Shown piece by piece: positions 1 through 6,667 of a stretch of DNA of 7,261 nt; the first letter of the stretch is position 1, and each line of letters begins with the position of its first letter. A program made the translations under genes and the position numbers. Under the pieces are notes generated by a model. It worked only from the letters and a program-made list of their open reading frames with translations. It did no database searches and was not told where the DNA came from. The DNA is from an uncultured Prevotella sp. (GTDB lineage Bacteria > Bacteroidota > Bacteroidia > Bacteroidales > Bacteroidaceae): NCBI GenBank assembly GCA_946999025.1, contig CAMQBP010000094.1, forward strand, positions 1 through 7,261. The letters are read 5' to 3'.

Positions 1-1628
1 CCCAGCCACGACTCGGGATTGAGTTTGGCTGTCCCGTTACGCAATTGGAACTGCAAAATGTTATCCCGCCCGACACTTCCAAGCACTTGACGGGTTCTTA
101 CTTTCTGTCCTTGGGAAACGTTAACCGATCCCAAGTTGCAATACACTGAAATATACGAGCCATGGCGAACCATCACAACCGTCGTACCTGCGTAAGTCAT
201 CACGGCACTCACCTCGCCGTCATAAATAGCCCGTGCCTTGCAACCAGGGCTTCCCAGGATATTGACACCTTTATTATCAAGCGTTACATTTTTCAATCCC
301 TCCACATTGTACTGCCCGAAATGGCTCACGATGCGGTACCCTCCGGTAATCGGGATGGGCAAACGTCCGCGATTCGCCTCAAACCCACCGCTCAGCATGC
401 GGTCTACCGAACTCATCTTGAGACTCTCATCAGCCCGCTTCTGCGCCCTTGCAATGGTCTCCCTGTTGCGCACCGCGTCACTGGCAGCCTTGCGCTCGGC
501 AGCCACACGGGCAGCCTTAGCCTCGCGGGCAGTTTGTTCTGCGGCCGAACTGGCTTCTGCTGCTGCCTTTGCCTGTGCAGCCGGTTTCTCCTGTTGAGCC
601 TTCTCTGCGGCAGCTGCTGCTGCGCGTGCCTCGGCTTTCAAGCGCTCCTCACGCTCTTTGGCCTCGGCTATCCTGCGATCGTTCTCACGGGCAGCCGCCT
701 CGGCTTCGGCTTTCTTTCGTGCCAGTTCGGCAGCTCTTTTGCGTGCAGCCTCTGCGATAGCGGCCTTACGTTTGGCCTCAGCTTCTGCACGAGCCTTGGC
801 TTTGGCCACCTCGATGGCAATCAACTTATCAATCTCGGCATTGAGGGCAGCATCTTTCTTGCGCTGCTGCGCAATGACGTTTTGAATGGTTTTCTGCTGC
901 TTTTGCAGGTTGCTAACCATCTGCTTCTGTTCCACCTGCTGCCCCTCGAGGGTTTGTTTTTCTTTCTTTCCTTGATAGAGTAGATTGCTTTTCCTTCCCT
1001 TAGCATTCTGCAGTTGTACATGTTTTTCTTCCACCTGCGCCTGTTTGGCTTTCAAACCTTCGCCCTGTGCGCGCTGATAAGTGGCATAGTCGCGCACAAA
1101 CTGAAAGCGACGGTACATCTGAGCAAAGTTCTTCGCCGAGAAGATAAACATGATTTTATCTTGTATGGTATGGCTGCGCGTCATGTAGGCCATCGACTTG
1201 ATGTACTTTTGCTTGCGCTCTGCCAATTGCGTTTGCAGCGTTTGCAGCTGCGACTTGATGATATCTATATTCCCATTCAAATGATGGATGTCGGCCTCAA
1301 TGCTGTCGATGTTTTTCTGACGATCGTTGATAGCCGTGTTGAGAATCATCAAATCTTGCAACCTTTTCTTCACATCCGACTGGTTAGTACGCAATGCTTT
1401 TTCTTGCTGCTTAATCTTCTTCTGAATCTGACTGCGCTGACTTTCCAATCCTTTGATGGATGAATTGGAATATCGAGCTGTCTTTTTCGACTTTTTCTGG
1501 GTTGCTGTTTTCTTCTTGGTCGTGGTCTTTGTGGTTCTTGCTCGCTGTCTTGTGGGCGTACGTTTCTTCTGTGCCGGCAGCGAAACCGTCAAAGCCAATG
1601 ATAGGAGTATAATTAAATAACGTTTCAT
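1..1628 (-). CDS. EnvC-like murein hydrolase activator: coiled coil plus degenerate LytM/M23 domain (3' end outside window)
   Basis: Partial: about 542 codons from ATG 1626-1628 to the left edge, with no stop yet. A signal peptide (residues 1-19, cleavage near LPA|Q) is followed by a Lys/Arg/Thr-rich linker (21-52), coiled coil (about 56-145 and 190-270), a long Ala/Lys/Glu-rich helix (about 270-405), and a LytM/M23 fold (about 420 onward, with RLPIPITGGYRIVSHFG and a QFQLRNG segment near the edge). This order matches EnvC, which in E. coli is periplasmic, binds FtsEX and switches on division amidases. The catalytic HxGxD motif reads NKGVN (N452, N456), the YxHL histidine is N498, and HxHF reads ILQF (I524, Q526). 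All metal and catalytic positions are therefore lost, so I infer a non-enzymatic activator. The start is the first ATG, sits directly after the upstream stop (TAAATG) and gives a proper signal peptide. Family assignment is confident; the amidase partner is unknown. Confidence 0.88.
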   Translation of the reverse strand, partial: MKRYLIILLSLALTVSLPAQKKRTPTRQRARTTKTTTKKKTATQKKSKKTARYSNSSIKGLESQRSQIQKKIKQQEKALRTNQSDVKKRLQDLMILNTAINDRQKNIDSIEADIHHLNGNIDIIKSQLQTLQTQLAERKQKYIKSMAYMTRSHTIQDKIMFIFSAKNFAQMYRRFQFVRDYATYQRAQGEGLKAKQAQVEEKHVQLQNAKGRKSNLLYQGKKEKQTLEGQQVEQKQMVSNLQKQQKTIQNVIAQQRKKDAALNAEIDKLIAIEVAKAKARAEAEAKRKAAIAEAARKRAAELARKKAEAEAAARENDRRIAEAKEREERLKAEARAAAAAAEKAQQEKPAAQAKAAAEASSAAEQTAREAKAARVAAERKAASDAVRNRETIARAQKRADESLKMSSVDRMLSGGFEANRGRLPIPITGGYRIVSHFGQYNVEGLKNVTLDNKGVNILGSPGCKARAIYDGEVSAVMTYAGTTVVMVRHGSYISVYCNLGSVNVSQGQKVRTRQVLGSVGRDNILQFQLRNGTAKLNPESWL

Positions 1629-2528
1629 TTACCTGTTTAATAGTTTGCCTAAAACCGCTTTTACATCCATCTGCTTGTACCGATTAGAGACCGTGGAACG
1701 CTCTTCCCAATTGCCATCTGTCTGAACGTCGTTCATGTCGATGGTCACTTGGCCTTGTTGCGGTGTCTTAGTAGCCGTGGTCATAAAGGAGAATACCTGC
1801 TTGGCAGGAAACTGTTTCACGCCAACGGCCTTAAAATTGTCGTAATTCCAGGTCAAGGTTGACTTCCCGTGTTGGTTGCTTTGGTAAGAAACTACAGCAG
1901 ACAGAATGCGTCCATTGCCCTTTTGAGCATTCCAACGATATTCCATACTGCCTTTTTTCAGCACCAATGGTACGGTTACACCCACTGGCGACAGACGCAC
2001 GTCGAACGACTTCAGGTCAGATTCACTGACCTTTTCTTTCCCGGGAACCAACAACTGATTCCAGAAGAGTGCCTGCAAACTGTAGAATGTCAGTCCATTG
2101 TCGCGCAAAAAATCCAACTCACGATAATCGGCTCGCACATACTCTTTGTGCATACGGTCTATGATGAGCACGCCATCGGGGGTGAATTCAATCCGTCCCA
2201 CCTCTGTCCCCAAAAAGGGAATGAACACTTGCAGACGAATCACCTTGTCCTTCCGCATGTGTACAGAGCCTGGCGCAGAAATCCTTTTGCCACCTCGGGT
2301 AAGACTGAACGTCATGTTCCCAACGATGTTTTGCGCATAGACTTGATTATCATACACACGCTGCACGAATGCCAGCTCTTGCATATCCTCAGCAATGCCG
2401 GGCGAAGTTGTGCCCGTATGAGGCTCTTTACCTGGCAAGGGTTCCTTGACTATCGCTTTTTTGGAGGCACATGATGCCAGCAACAAAACAGCGCACACGG
2501 TTAAAGCCCAATGGAGTATTTTCTTCAT
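1629..2528 (-). CDS. DUF4292-type lipoprotein, possibly LolB-like
   Basis: A 299-residue protein with a type II signal peptide: MKK, a hydrophobic core, then the lipobox LASC with lipidated Cys20. Residues 21-30 after the cysteine are Ala/Ser/Lys-rich and lack the early acidic cluster linked to surface export in Bacteroidota, so a periplasm-facing anchor is more likely. The remainder looks beta-rich: short strands at about 68-130 (for example VIRLQVFIPFLGTEVGRIEF), a helix-prone segment (about 135-160), then further strands to the end. Family assignment to DUF4292 comes from recognised sequence style and from its place between a TPR gene and an envC-like gene; the family has no established function that I know of. 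The strand pattern and the phrase about a fixed polypeptide, 'GVLIIDRMHKEYV', recall the LolA/LolB fold, so lipoprotein insertion at the outer membrane is a guess. The start codon overlaps the TPR gene stop as ATGA, which suggests translational coupling. Confidence 0.85.
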   Translation of the reverse strand: MKKILHWALTVCAVLLLASCASKKAIVKEPLPGKEPHTGTTSPGIAEDMQELAFVQRVYDNQVYAQNIVGNMTFSLTRGGKRISAPGSVHMRKDKVIRLQVFIPFLGTEVGRIEFTPDGVLIIDRMHKEYVRADYRELDFLRDNGLTFYSLQALFWNQLLVPGKEKVSESDLKSFDVRLSPVGVTVPLVLKKGSMEYRWNAQKGNGRILSAVVSYQSNQHGKSTLTWNYDNFKAVGVKQFPAKQVFSFMTTATKTPQQGQVTIDMNDVQTDGNWEERSTVSNRYKQMDVKAVLGKLLNR

Positions 2529-4321
2529 TTCTTGATGTATTTCTTCTGTTTAATCTTCCGTTCAATCAGGGCTTGATCATCTTTTGGCGCCCGTTTCAAG
2601 GCTTCCTGCCAATATTTCAGCGCCTGATCGATGTTCCCATTCATAGCATAAATATCCCCTGCATGCTCAATGATGACGGCGCTTTGCACGGAGTCGGTAT
2701 CATTCTTCAGTGCCTGATCGATGTACAACTTAGCCTCGGTGTATCGCTCTTGCATGAACAATATCCAAGCGTAGGTGTCCAGATACGTCGCATTGTTAGG
2801 CGATGCCGTCACCGTTTTATAACTCATTTGTTCTGCACGCTTCAAGTTCTTACCATCTTCACTTAGAAAATAAGCATAGTTGTTCAAGCAGGCAATGTTG
2901 TCATCCTTCCATTGCAGACAACTGTCGTAAGCCGCAAAAGCACCCTGTTGGTCGCCTTGCTGGTGCAACAAGTCGCCCATCATGGAATAAAACTCGCTCA
3001 CCAATTCGGTATCGCTCTTGTCGTTGATGGTACTCACGCCCCGTTTAAGGGCATCAATGGCCTTGGGTTGCTCGTCTTGCTGCACATGGGCCCAAGCCAT
3101 GTAGTAGTAATAAGCCATCTCGTCGGGCGTAAACTGCGCGCCTTCTTCACAAAGGGCAATGATTTTCTTCCAGTTCTTTCCGGGCAGATACATGCGCAAC
3201 AACTGCAAACGGGCCGGTGAGTTGTCGGGCGCAATGTCAATAACGTGCTGCAAGGCTGCCATCACAGTGTCTTGTGGCATCTTCTTCAAACTCATGTAGG
3301 CGGCTGCTAAGGAAGCGATGTTAGCATCTTTAGGATGAACTTTCATCATGCGCTTGAACAGATTGAGCACCTCGGTGCTGTCGCGTTTGTGGTCTTCATT
3401 GTCCCGAATCACTTGCTGTAGCATCGTCATCTTGGTCTGAACCTCCGTGTCCTTACTCATCAAGATGCGGTCTCTCAACGCGATTGCCTTCTCTTTATCG
3501 CCCACTTGGTTATGATAATCGTATAGCGATGCCAGTACAAAGCCGTTATCGGGCTCCTCTTCCGCAGCCTGGGTAAACAGTTTATAAGCCTTCTTTTGTC
3601 CGCCATGCTGCATGAGCCAATTGCCTAACATCACCCTGTAGTTCACGTCATTGGGATGACTGTCGGCCAGTTGTTGCAAGGTTTTGCGCGCTGCGTCCTT
3701 ATCACCCATCATCTCATAAACGCTCATTTTCGTAAGCGTGAGCTCCTCATTCGTACCTTCAGCCTGCTCAATACGCTCCAAAACAGAAAGCATCTTATCG
3801 TATTTTTTCTGTTGGTTGTACAACTGTCCCAAGATGCTGAGCACATCCGTACGCTGATGATTGTTTTCATACAGGCGCTCGTAGGCGGCGATGGCCTTGT
3901 CGAAAGCGCCCGTTCCGATGTAATATTGCGCCACCCGCTCTTGGTAATGACTATTTTCAGGCCGCAAGGCAGCCGCCTTCTCGAACTTCTCCAGTGCCAG
4001 CGTATCTTTCTTTTGTTGGGCCAGCAAGCGTCCCTGAGCATAATAAGCTTCGGCTCCCTGTGGATTGAGAGCCAAGCACTGGTGCAACAAACTGTCCGCC
4101 AAATCCAGCTTACCGGCATTCAATTGACAGACAGCCTCAAGGAAGAGATAGTGGTATTGTGACTGCTTGTCCTCAAACAGCATCTTTTTCAAATCCGCTT
4201 CGGTCAACGGTTTGTCTTCCGATGTCTGTGTCCAAGCTGGCAATGCCAAGCTCATCAGCATCCAGCCCACAAGCATCCAACAAAGAATGGGATTCAAACA
4301 AATTTTCAAGTTTTGCTTCAT
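2525..4321 (-). CDS. Exported tetratricopeptide-repeat (TPR) protein
   Basis: About 598 residues. The N-terminus (MKQNLKICLNPILCW, then a long hydrophobic stretch ending LALPAWTQ) is a signal peptide of about 31 residues or an N-terminal anchor; there is no lipobox. The rest is mostly helical with roughly ten TPR-like units. The clearest start at EAYYAQGRLLAQQKKDTLAL, HYQERVAQYYIGTGAFDKAI, NYRVMLGNWLMQHGGQKKAY, SEFYSMMGDLLHQQGDQQGA, TYLDTYAWILFMQERYTEAK and EHAGDIYAMNGNIDQALKYW. The C-terminal tail is Lys-rich (KIKQKKYIKK). TPR arrays bind proteins; the partner cannot be read from sequence. The position between dut and the lipoprotein/envC-like genes points to a periplasmic or outer-membrane scaffold. 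I chose ATG 4319-4321, about 15 bp after the dut stop; the frame also has a GTG one codon upstream (4322-4324). The stop overlaps the next start by 4 bp. Confidence 0.9.
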   Translation of the reverse strand: MKQNLKICLNPILCWMLVGWMLMSLALPAWTQTSEDKPLTEADLKKMLFEDKQSQYHYLFLEAVCQLNAGKLDLADSLLHQCLALNPQGAEAYYAQGRLLAQQKKDTLALEKFEKAAALRPENSHYQERVAQYYIGTGAFDKAIAAYERLYENNHQRTDVLSILGQLYNQQKKYDKMLSVLERIEQAEGTNEELTLTKMSVYEMMGDKDAARKTLQQLADSHPNDVNYRVMLGNWLMQHGGQKKAYKLFTQAAEEEPDNGFVLASLYDYHNQVGDKEKAIALRDRILMSKDTEVQTKMTMLQQVIRDNEDHKRDSTEVLNLFKRMMKVHPKDANIASLAAAYMSLKKMPQDTVMAALQHVIDIAPDNSPARLQLLRMYLPGKNWKKIIALCEEGAQFTPDEMAYYYYMAWAHVQQDEQPKAIDALKRGVSTINDKSDTELVSEFYSMMGDLLHQQGDQQGAFAAYDSCLQWKDDNIACLNNYAYFLSEDGKNLKRAEQMSYKTVTASPNNATYLDTYAWILFMQERYTEAKLYIDQALKNDTDSVQSAVIIEHAGDIYAMNGNIDQALKYWQEALKRAPKDDQALIERKIKQKKYIKK

Positions 4322-4336
4322 CACGTTGACACTTGC

Positions 4337-4774
4337 CTATTTCACACCCGTGTGGCCATAGCCTCCCGCTCCACGTTCGGTCTCATCGAGCACCTCCACT
4401 TCAACGAAATGCCCTTGTTCGTGTCGTGCTATCACCATTTGGGCGATGCGCTCACCATCACGAATGACAAATTCTTCCTGCGAGAAATTCACCAACAGCA
4501 CCATCACCTCGCCGCGATAGTCGGCATCAATGGTGCCAGGCGTGTTGAGTACCGTGATGCCATGCTTCAATGCCAACCCGCTACGAGGCCGAATCTGAGC
4601 CTCGAATCCCTCGGGTAGAGCGATGAAAAGACCTGTAGACACCAGCTTTCGTTCCATCGGCTTCAACACGATGGGAGCATCAAGGTTGGCTCTTAAATCC
4701 ATTCCTGCACTCTGACTGGTCGCATAAGCAGGCAACTGCTGATGACCTTTATTGATGACTTTTATCTGTATCAT
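4337..4774 (-). CDS. dut: Deoxyuridine 5'-triphosphate nucleotidohydrolase (dUTPase)
   Basis: A complete 145-residue trimeric-type dUTPase. It hydrolyses dUTP to dUMP and pyrophosphate in the cytoplasm, keeping uracil out of DNA and supplying dUMP for thymidylate synthesis. All five family motifs appear in order: AGMDLRA (23-29, metal Asp26), RPRSGLAL (62-69), the uracil-binding loop GTIDADYRGEV (80-90, with Asp83 the expected catalytic base and Tyr86 stacking on deoxyribose), GERIAQMV (107-114) and the C-terminal P-loop-like RGAGGYGHTG (134-143). In the last motif Tyr139 takes the place of the usual Phe, a conservative aromatic change, and His141 replaces the common Ser. The length is normal for the family. 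It is the first gene of the leftward unit, with a promoter box 17 nt upstream of the ATG, and diverges from dgt, another dNTP hydrolase. Confidence 0.97.
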   Translation of the reverse strand: MIQIKVINKGHQQLPAYATSQSAGMDLRANLDAPIVLKPMERKLVSTGLFIALPEGFEAQIRPRSGLALKHGITVLNTPGTIDADYRGEVMVLLVNFSQEEFVIRDGERIAQMVIARHEQGHFVEVEVLDETERGAGGYGHTGVK

Positions 4775-4791
4775 AACTATTCAATAATGTG

Positions 4792-4799
4792 CAAAAATA
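4792..4799 (-). promoter_or_regulatory. Bacteroidota-type -7 box for the dut operon
   Basis: Read on the minus strand this is TATTTTTG, a match to the Bacteroidota -7 consensus TAnnTTTG, and it ends 17 nt before the dut ATG. A TTTG that could act as the -33 element lies at 4814-4817, separated by 14 nt, which is shorter than the usual spacing of about 19. Transcription would start roughly 5-8 nt downstream, giving a short AT-rich leader with no Shine-Dalgarno site. The box match is seen directly; activity is inferred. Confidence 0.6.
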
Positions 4800-4802
4800 A
4801 GG

Positions 4803-4828
4803 AATAATCGCCACAAAGTGGCATTATT
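4803..4828. promoter_or_regulatory. 26-bp dyad (possible operator) between dut and dgt
   Basis: The left arm AATAATcGCCAC and right arm GTGGCATTATT are perfect 11-bp complements around a 3-nt AAA centre, apart from one unpaired C (4809). The dyad lies immediately upstream of the dut -7 box, and its centre contains the candidate -33 TTTG of that promoter. A protein bound here would therefore cover the dut promoter, and the site is also 36 bp from the dgt promoter box. Because it lies between divergent starts it is unlikely to be a terminator. The symmetry is seen; the operator role is inferred. Confidence 0.5.
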
Positions 4829-4863
4829 ACTATTAAAAAGAACCAAATTACGCAAATTTCCAC

Positions 4864-4871
4864 TACTTTTG
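4864..4871 (+). promoter_or_regulatory. Bacteroidota-type -7 box for dgt, nearly abutting the start codon
   Basis: TACTTTTG fits TAnnTTTG exactly and ends only 4 nt before the dgt ATG. With normal spacing the transcript would begin at or within a few bases of the ATG, giving a leaderless or nearly leaderless mRNA. No good TTTG appears at the expected -33 distance (about 4838-4845), so upstream contacts may be weak. The exact consensus and position are seen; promoter function is inferred. Confidence 0.5.
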
Positions 4872-4875
4872 TGCT

Positions 4876-6213
4876 ATGAAATGGCAAAAATTAATTTCCA
4901 ACAAAAGGCTTGGACAAGAGCTCAAGCACACTGAACGTCATGACGACCGGTCGGAGTTTAAACGCGACTACGACCGCCTTATTTTCTCGGCACCGTTCAG
5001 ACGCATGCAGAACAAGACGCAAGTGTTTCCCCTACCCGGTTCCATCTTCGTCCACAACCGCCTCACCCACTCGTTGGAAGTGGCCTCAGTGGGCATGTCG
5101 CTGGGCAATGACGTGGCTGCACAACTGTGCGAAAAGCACCCCGAACTGCGTGGAACGATGTTTGAACAGATAGGAACCATCGTCAGTGCGGCCTGTCTGG
5201 CACACGACATGGGCAACCCTCCGTTCGGACACAGCGGCGAGAAAGCCATCCAAACCTTCTTCACCGAGGGTGCCGGAACCTACTTGCAGGAGCACGTAGG
5301 AGAACGATTCTGGGACGACATCACCCACTTCGAAGGTAACGCCAACGCCTTCCGCCTGCTCACACACCGTTTCAACGGTCGGCGAATAGGCGGGTTCGTG
5401 ATGACCTACTCCACCTTGGCCAGCATCGTGAAATATCCGTTTGCCAGCAGTCTGGCAGGGAGTCACCGAAAATTTGGCTTCTTCTCATCCGAAGAAGACA
5501 CCTATGTCAAGGTGGCTGAAGAACTGGAAATTACCAAACTCTCTGAACCTCATCAACCCTTACGGTATGCGCGCCACCCGCTGGTTTATCTGGTTGAGGC
5601 CGCGGATGATATCTGCTACGAGATCATGGACATTGAGGATGCCCACAAACTCAAGATTCTTTCGTACGAGGAAACAGAGCATTTGCTCATGAATTTCTTT
5701 TCCCCAGAGGTGCAAGCGCACATCCGGCAACGTATCAAAGACGAGGGCGTGACCGACAACAACGAAAAGGTGGTCTACATGCGGGCATCGGCTGTGGGCA
5801 AACTGGTCAACGAATGCGTGGAAGCCTTCGTGGCAAACGAGGAGGCGATACTGGACGGTACGCTACAAGGCTCGCTCATCGACCACATCAGTGAACTACA
5901 GCGCAAAGCTTACAGGCAATGCGCAGAACTGTCGTACGAACGCATCTACCACAGCAAACCCGTGCTGGATGTGGAGCTGGCGGGTTATAAAATCATGCAA
6001 ACGCTCATGCAGACGCTCATCGAGGCGGCCGTCAACCCCGACCGTTTCTATTCACAGCAACTCATGCGACGGTTCAGCAGCCAGTACGACATACAGAGTC
6101 CTGACCTTGAAACGCGCATCATGGCCGTGATTGACTATATCAGCGGCATGACCGATGTCTATGCCTTGGACATCTATCAGAAGATTAACGGCATCTCCCT
6201 GCCAGTTATATAA
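4876..6213 (+). CDS. dgt: HD-domain deoxyguanosinetriphosphate triphosphohydrolase (dGTPase-like)
   Basis: A complete 445-residue cytoplasmic enzyme of the dGTPase branch of HD hydrolases, expected to cleave dGTP (perhaps other dNTPs) to the deoxynucleoside and tripolyphosphate. Visible motifs in order are: DYDRLIFSAPFRRMQNKTQV (31-50), the signature at the start of the family; NRLTHSLEVASVG with metal ligand His65; CLAHDMGNPPFGHSGE with the HD pair His110-Asp111 and likely catalytic His119 and Glu122; HFEGNANAFRLL (151-162); and VEAADDICYEI, whose Asp244/Asp245 supply the fourth metal ligand. The length suits the roughly 440-450 residue form; E. coli Dgt is longer. ATG 4876 is kept because the N-terminal MKWQKLISNKRLG segment resembles relatives and no nearby alternative fits. 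It diverges from dut across 101 bp. Substrate range and any dNTP activator cannot be read from sequence. Confidence 0.95.
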   Translation: MKWQKLISNKRLGQELKHTERHDDRSEFKRDYDRLIFSAPFRRMQNKTQVFPLPGSIFVHNRLTHSLEVASVGMSLGNDVAAQLCEKHPELRGTMFEQIGTIVSAACLAHDMGNPPFGHSGEKAIQTFFTEGAGTYLQEHVGERFWDDITHFEGNANAFRLLTHRFNGRRIGGFVMTYSTLASIVKYPFASSLAGSHRKFGFFSSEEDTYVKVAEELEITKLSEPHQPLRYARHPLVYLVEAADDICYEIMDIEDAHKLKILSYEETEHLLMNFFSPEVQAHIRQRIKDEGVTDNNEKVVYMRASAVGKLVNECVEAFVANEEAILDGTLQGSLIDHISELQRKAYRQCAELSYERIYHSKPVLDVELAGYKIMQTLMQTLIEAAVNPDRFYSQQLMRRFSSQYDIQSPDLETRIMAVIDYISGMTDVYALDIYQKINGISLPVI

Positions 6214-6218
6214 TGCTC

Positions 6219-6250
6219 ATAGGGGCACAAGTGGTTGTGCGCGGTCCTAT
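6219..6250 (+). other. Hairpin just downstream of dgt stop
   Basis: ATAGG (6219-6223) pairs with CCTAT (6246-6250), and inside it GCACAA (6225-6230) pairs with TTGTGC (6235-6240) across a GTGG loop, with 1 and 5 unpaired bases between the stems. It begins 6 nt after the dgt stop, where a 3' end structure is expected, but no T-run follows. It may be an RNA-stabilising stem or a weak terminator. Confidence 0.35.
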
Positions 6251-6260
6251 ACGATGACTG

Positions 6261-6297
6261 CTCTATACTGCTTCTATGCAGACTTACAGCATAAGAG
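6261..6297 (+). other. Second imperfect hairpin downstream of dgt
   Basis: CTCTATACTG (6261-6270) can pair with CAGCATAAGAG (6287-6297) with one bulge and one weak pair. Inside is a competing CTGC/GCAG pairing (6268-6271 and 6278-6281). No T-run follows. It forms a series with the stems at 6219-6250 and 6315-6357. Confidence 0.25.
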
Positions 6298-6314
6298 ATG
6301 GCTATCAATACATC

Positions 6315-6357
6315 TTGCGAATAGAATAATATACAATTGAATAATATTCATTCGCAA
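6315..6357. repeat. 43-bp dyad element, copy 1
   Basis: Terminal arms TTGCGAAT (6315-6322) and ATTCGCAA (6350-6357) are perfect complements. Inner arms GAATAATAT (6324-6332) and ATAATATTC (6341-6349) extend the symmetry with one mismatch, leaving a loop of about 8 nt. The total length of 43 bp and the TTGCGAATA end are identical in copy 2 at 6668-6710, while the central bases differ. It may be a protein site, a short repeat, or the ends of a small element. Confidence 0.55.
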
Positions 6358-6384
6358 TCTAAATGACACAATTATCTGATTGAC

Positions 6385-6411
6385 ATTGGCAAGCATTCTC
6401 AACCTGCCAAT
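6385..6411. repeat. Inverted repeat ATTGGCA/TGCCAAT
   Basis: A perfect 7-bp inverted repeat (6385-6391 and 6405-6411) separated by 13 nt, inside the segment bounded by the two 43-bp dyads. It is modest and could be chance. Confidence 0.25.
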
Positions 6412-6422
6412 CGGCCTTATTC

Positions 6423-6462
6423 AAACATGTACTGGGGCATGTTTTCCCGTCAACATGGGAAA
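6423..6462. repeat. Two overlapping, mutually exclusive hairpins
   Basis: AAACATG (6423-6429) pairs with CATGTTT (6438-6444), and TTTCCC (6443-6448) pairs with GGGAAA (6457-6462). Each has an 8-nt loop. They share bases 6443-6444, so both cannot form fully at once. No T-run follows. Confidence 0.3.
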
Positions 6463-6491
6463 TCCATAATTTGTCCATTCAAATCCGTCAA

Positions 6492-6512
6492 GTGGCAAAG
6501 ATGATTTGTCAC
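6492..6512 (+). other. Short hairpin followed by a weak T-run
   Basis: GTGGCAAA (6492-6499) and TTTGTCAC (6505-6512) form an 8-bp stem with one G-T wobble and a 5-nt loop, followed by ACCCTTTT. This is the nearest thing to a plus-strand terminator after dgt, but the T-run is short and displaced and lies about 280 bp from the stop, so the call is weak. Confidence 0.25.
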
Positions 6513-6667
6513 ACCCTTTTACCTCTCATTCATTGCTCAAAATGATTGTGCAGTGACGATTCACCTTTCAAATCTCGTTATCGACCATTCATTGAAACCG
6601 ACCGTGATGACGAGTTGATGAGCCCAGCGAATAATCAAGCTCCTACGAAATATAACACCCTTACATG

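Noticed and set aside
162..983. A 273-codon plus-strand open frame
   Set aside because: It is antisense to the Ala/Lys/Glu-rich part of the EnvC-like gene, whose GC-rich codons suppress stops on the other strand. The product is a low-complexity Leu/Cys/Ser string with no domain.
1869..2474. A 201-codon plus-strand frame opposite the DUF4292 gene
   Set aside because: No family features, and it lies wholly within a clear lipoprotein gene on the other strand.
3656..4162. A 168-codon plus-strand frame opposite the TPR gene
   Set aside because: The real TPR repeats are on the minus strand; this frame has no recognisable motif.
4322..4324. GTG as start of the TPR gene
   Set aside because: The adjacent ATG at 4319-4321 is the more usual codon and gives the same signal peptide; the one-residue difference has no effect on the annotation.
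5086..5466. A 126-codon minus-strand frame inside dgt
   Set aside because: It is antisense to the HD motif region, which is conserved on the plus strand.
6315..6357. A chromosome dimer resolution (dif) site
   Set aside because: The AT-rich palindromic centre is suggestive, but the 11-6-11 layout is not met and a similar second copy lies 353 bp away, whereas dif is normally unique.
6527..6594. 9-bp direct repeat CATTCATTG (6527-6535 and 6586-6594)
   Set aside because: Only two short copies in AT-rich sequence with no element between them; chance is sufficient.
6574..6614. Stem CTCGTTATC/GATGACGAG
   Set aside because: Nine pairs with one wobble across a 23-nt loop; too weak to call separately.
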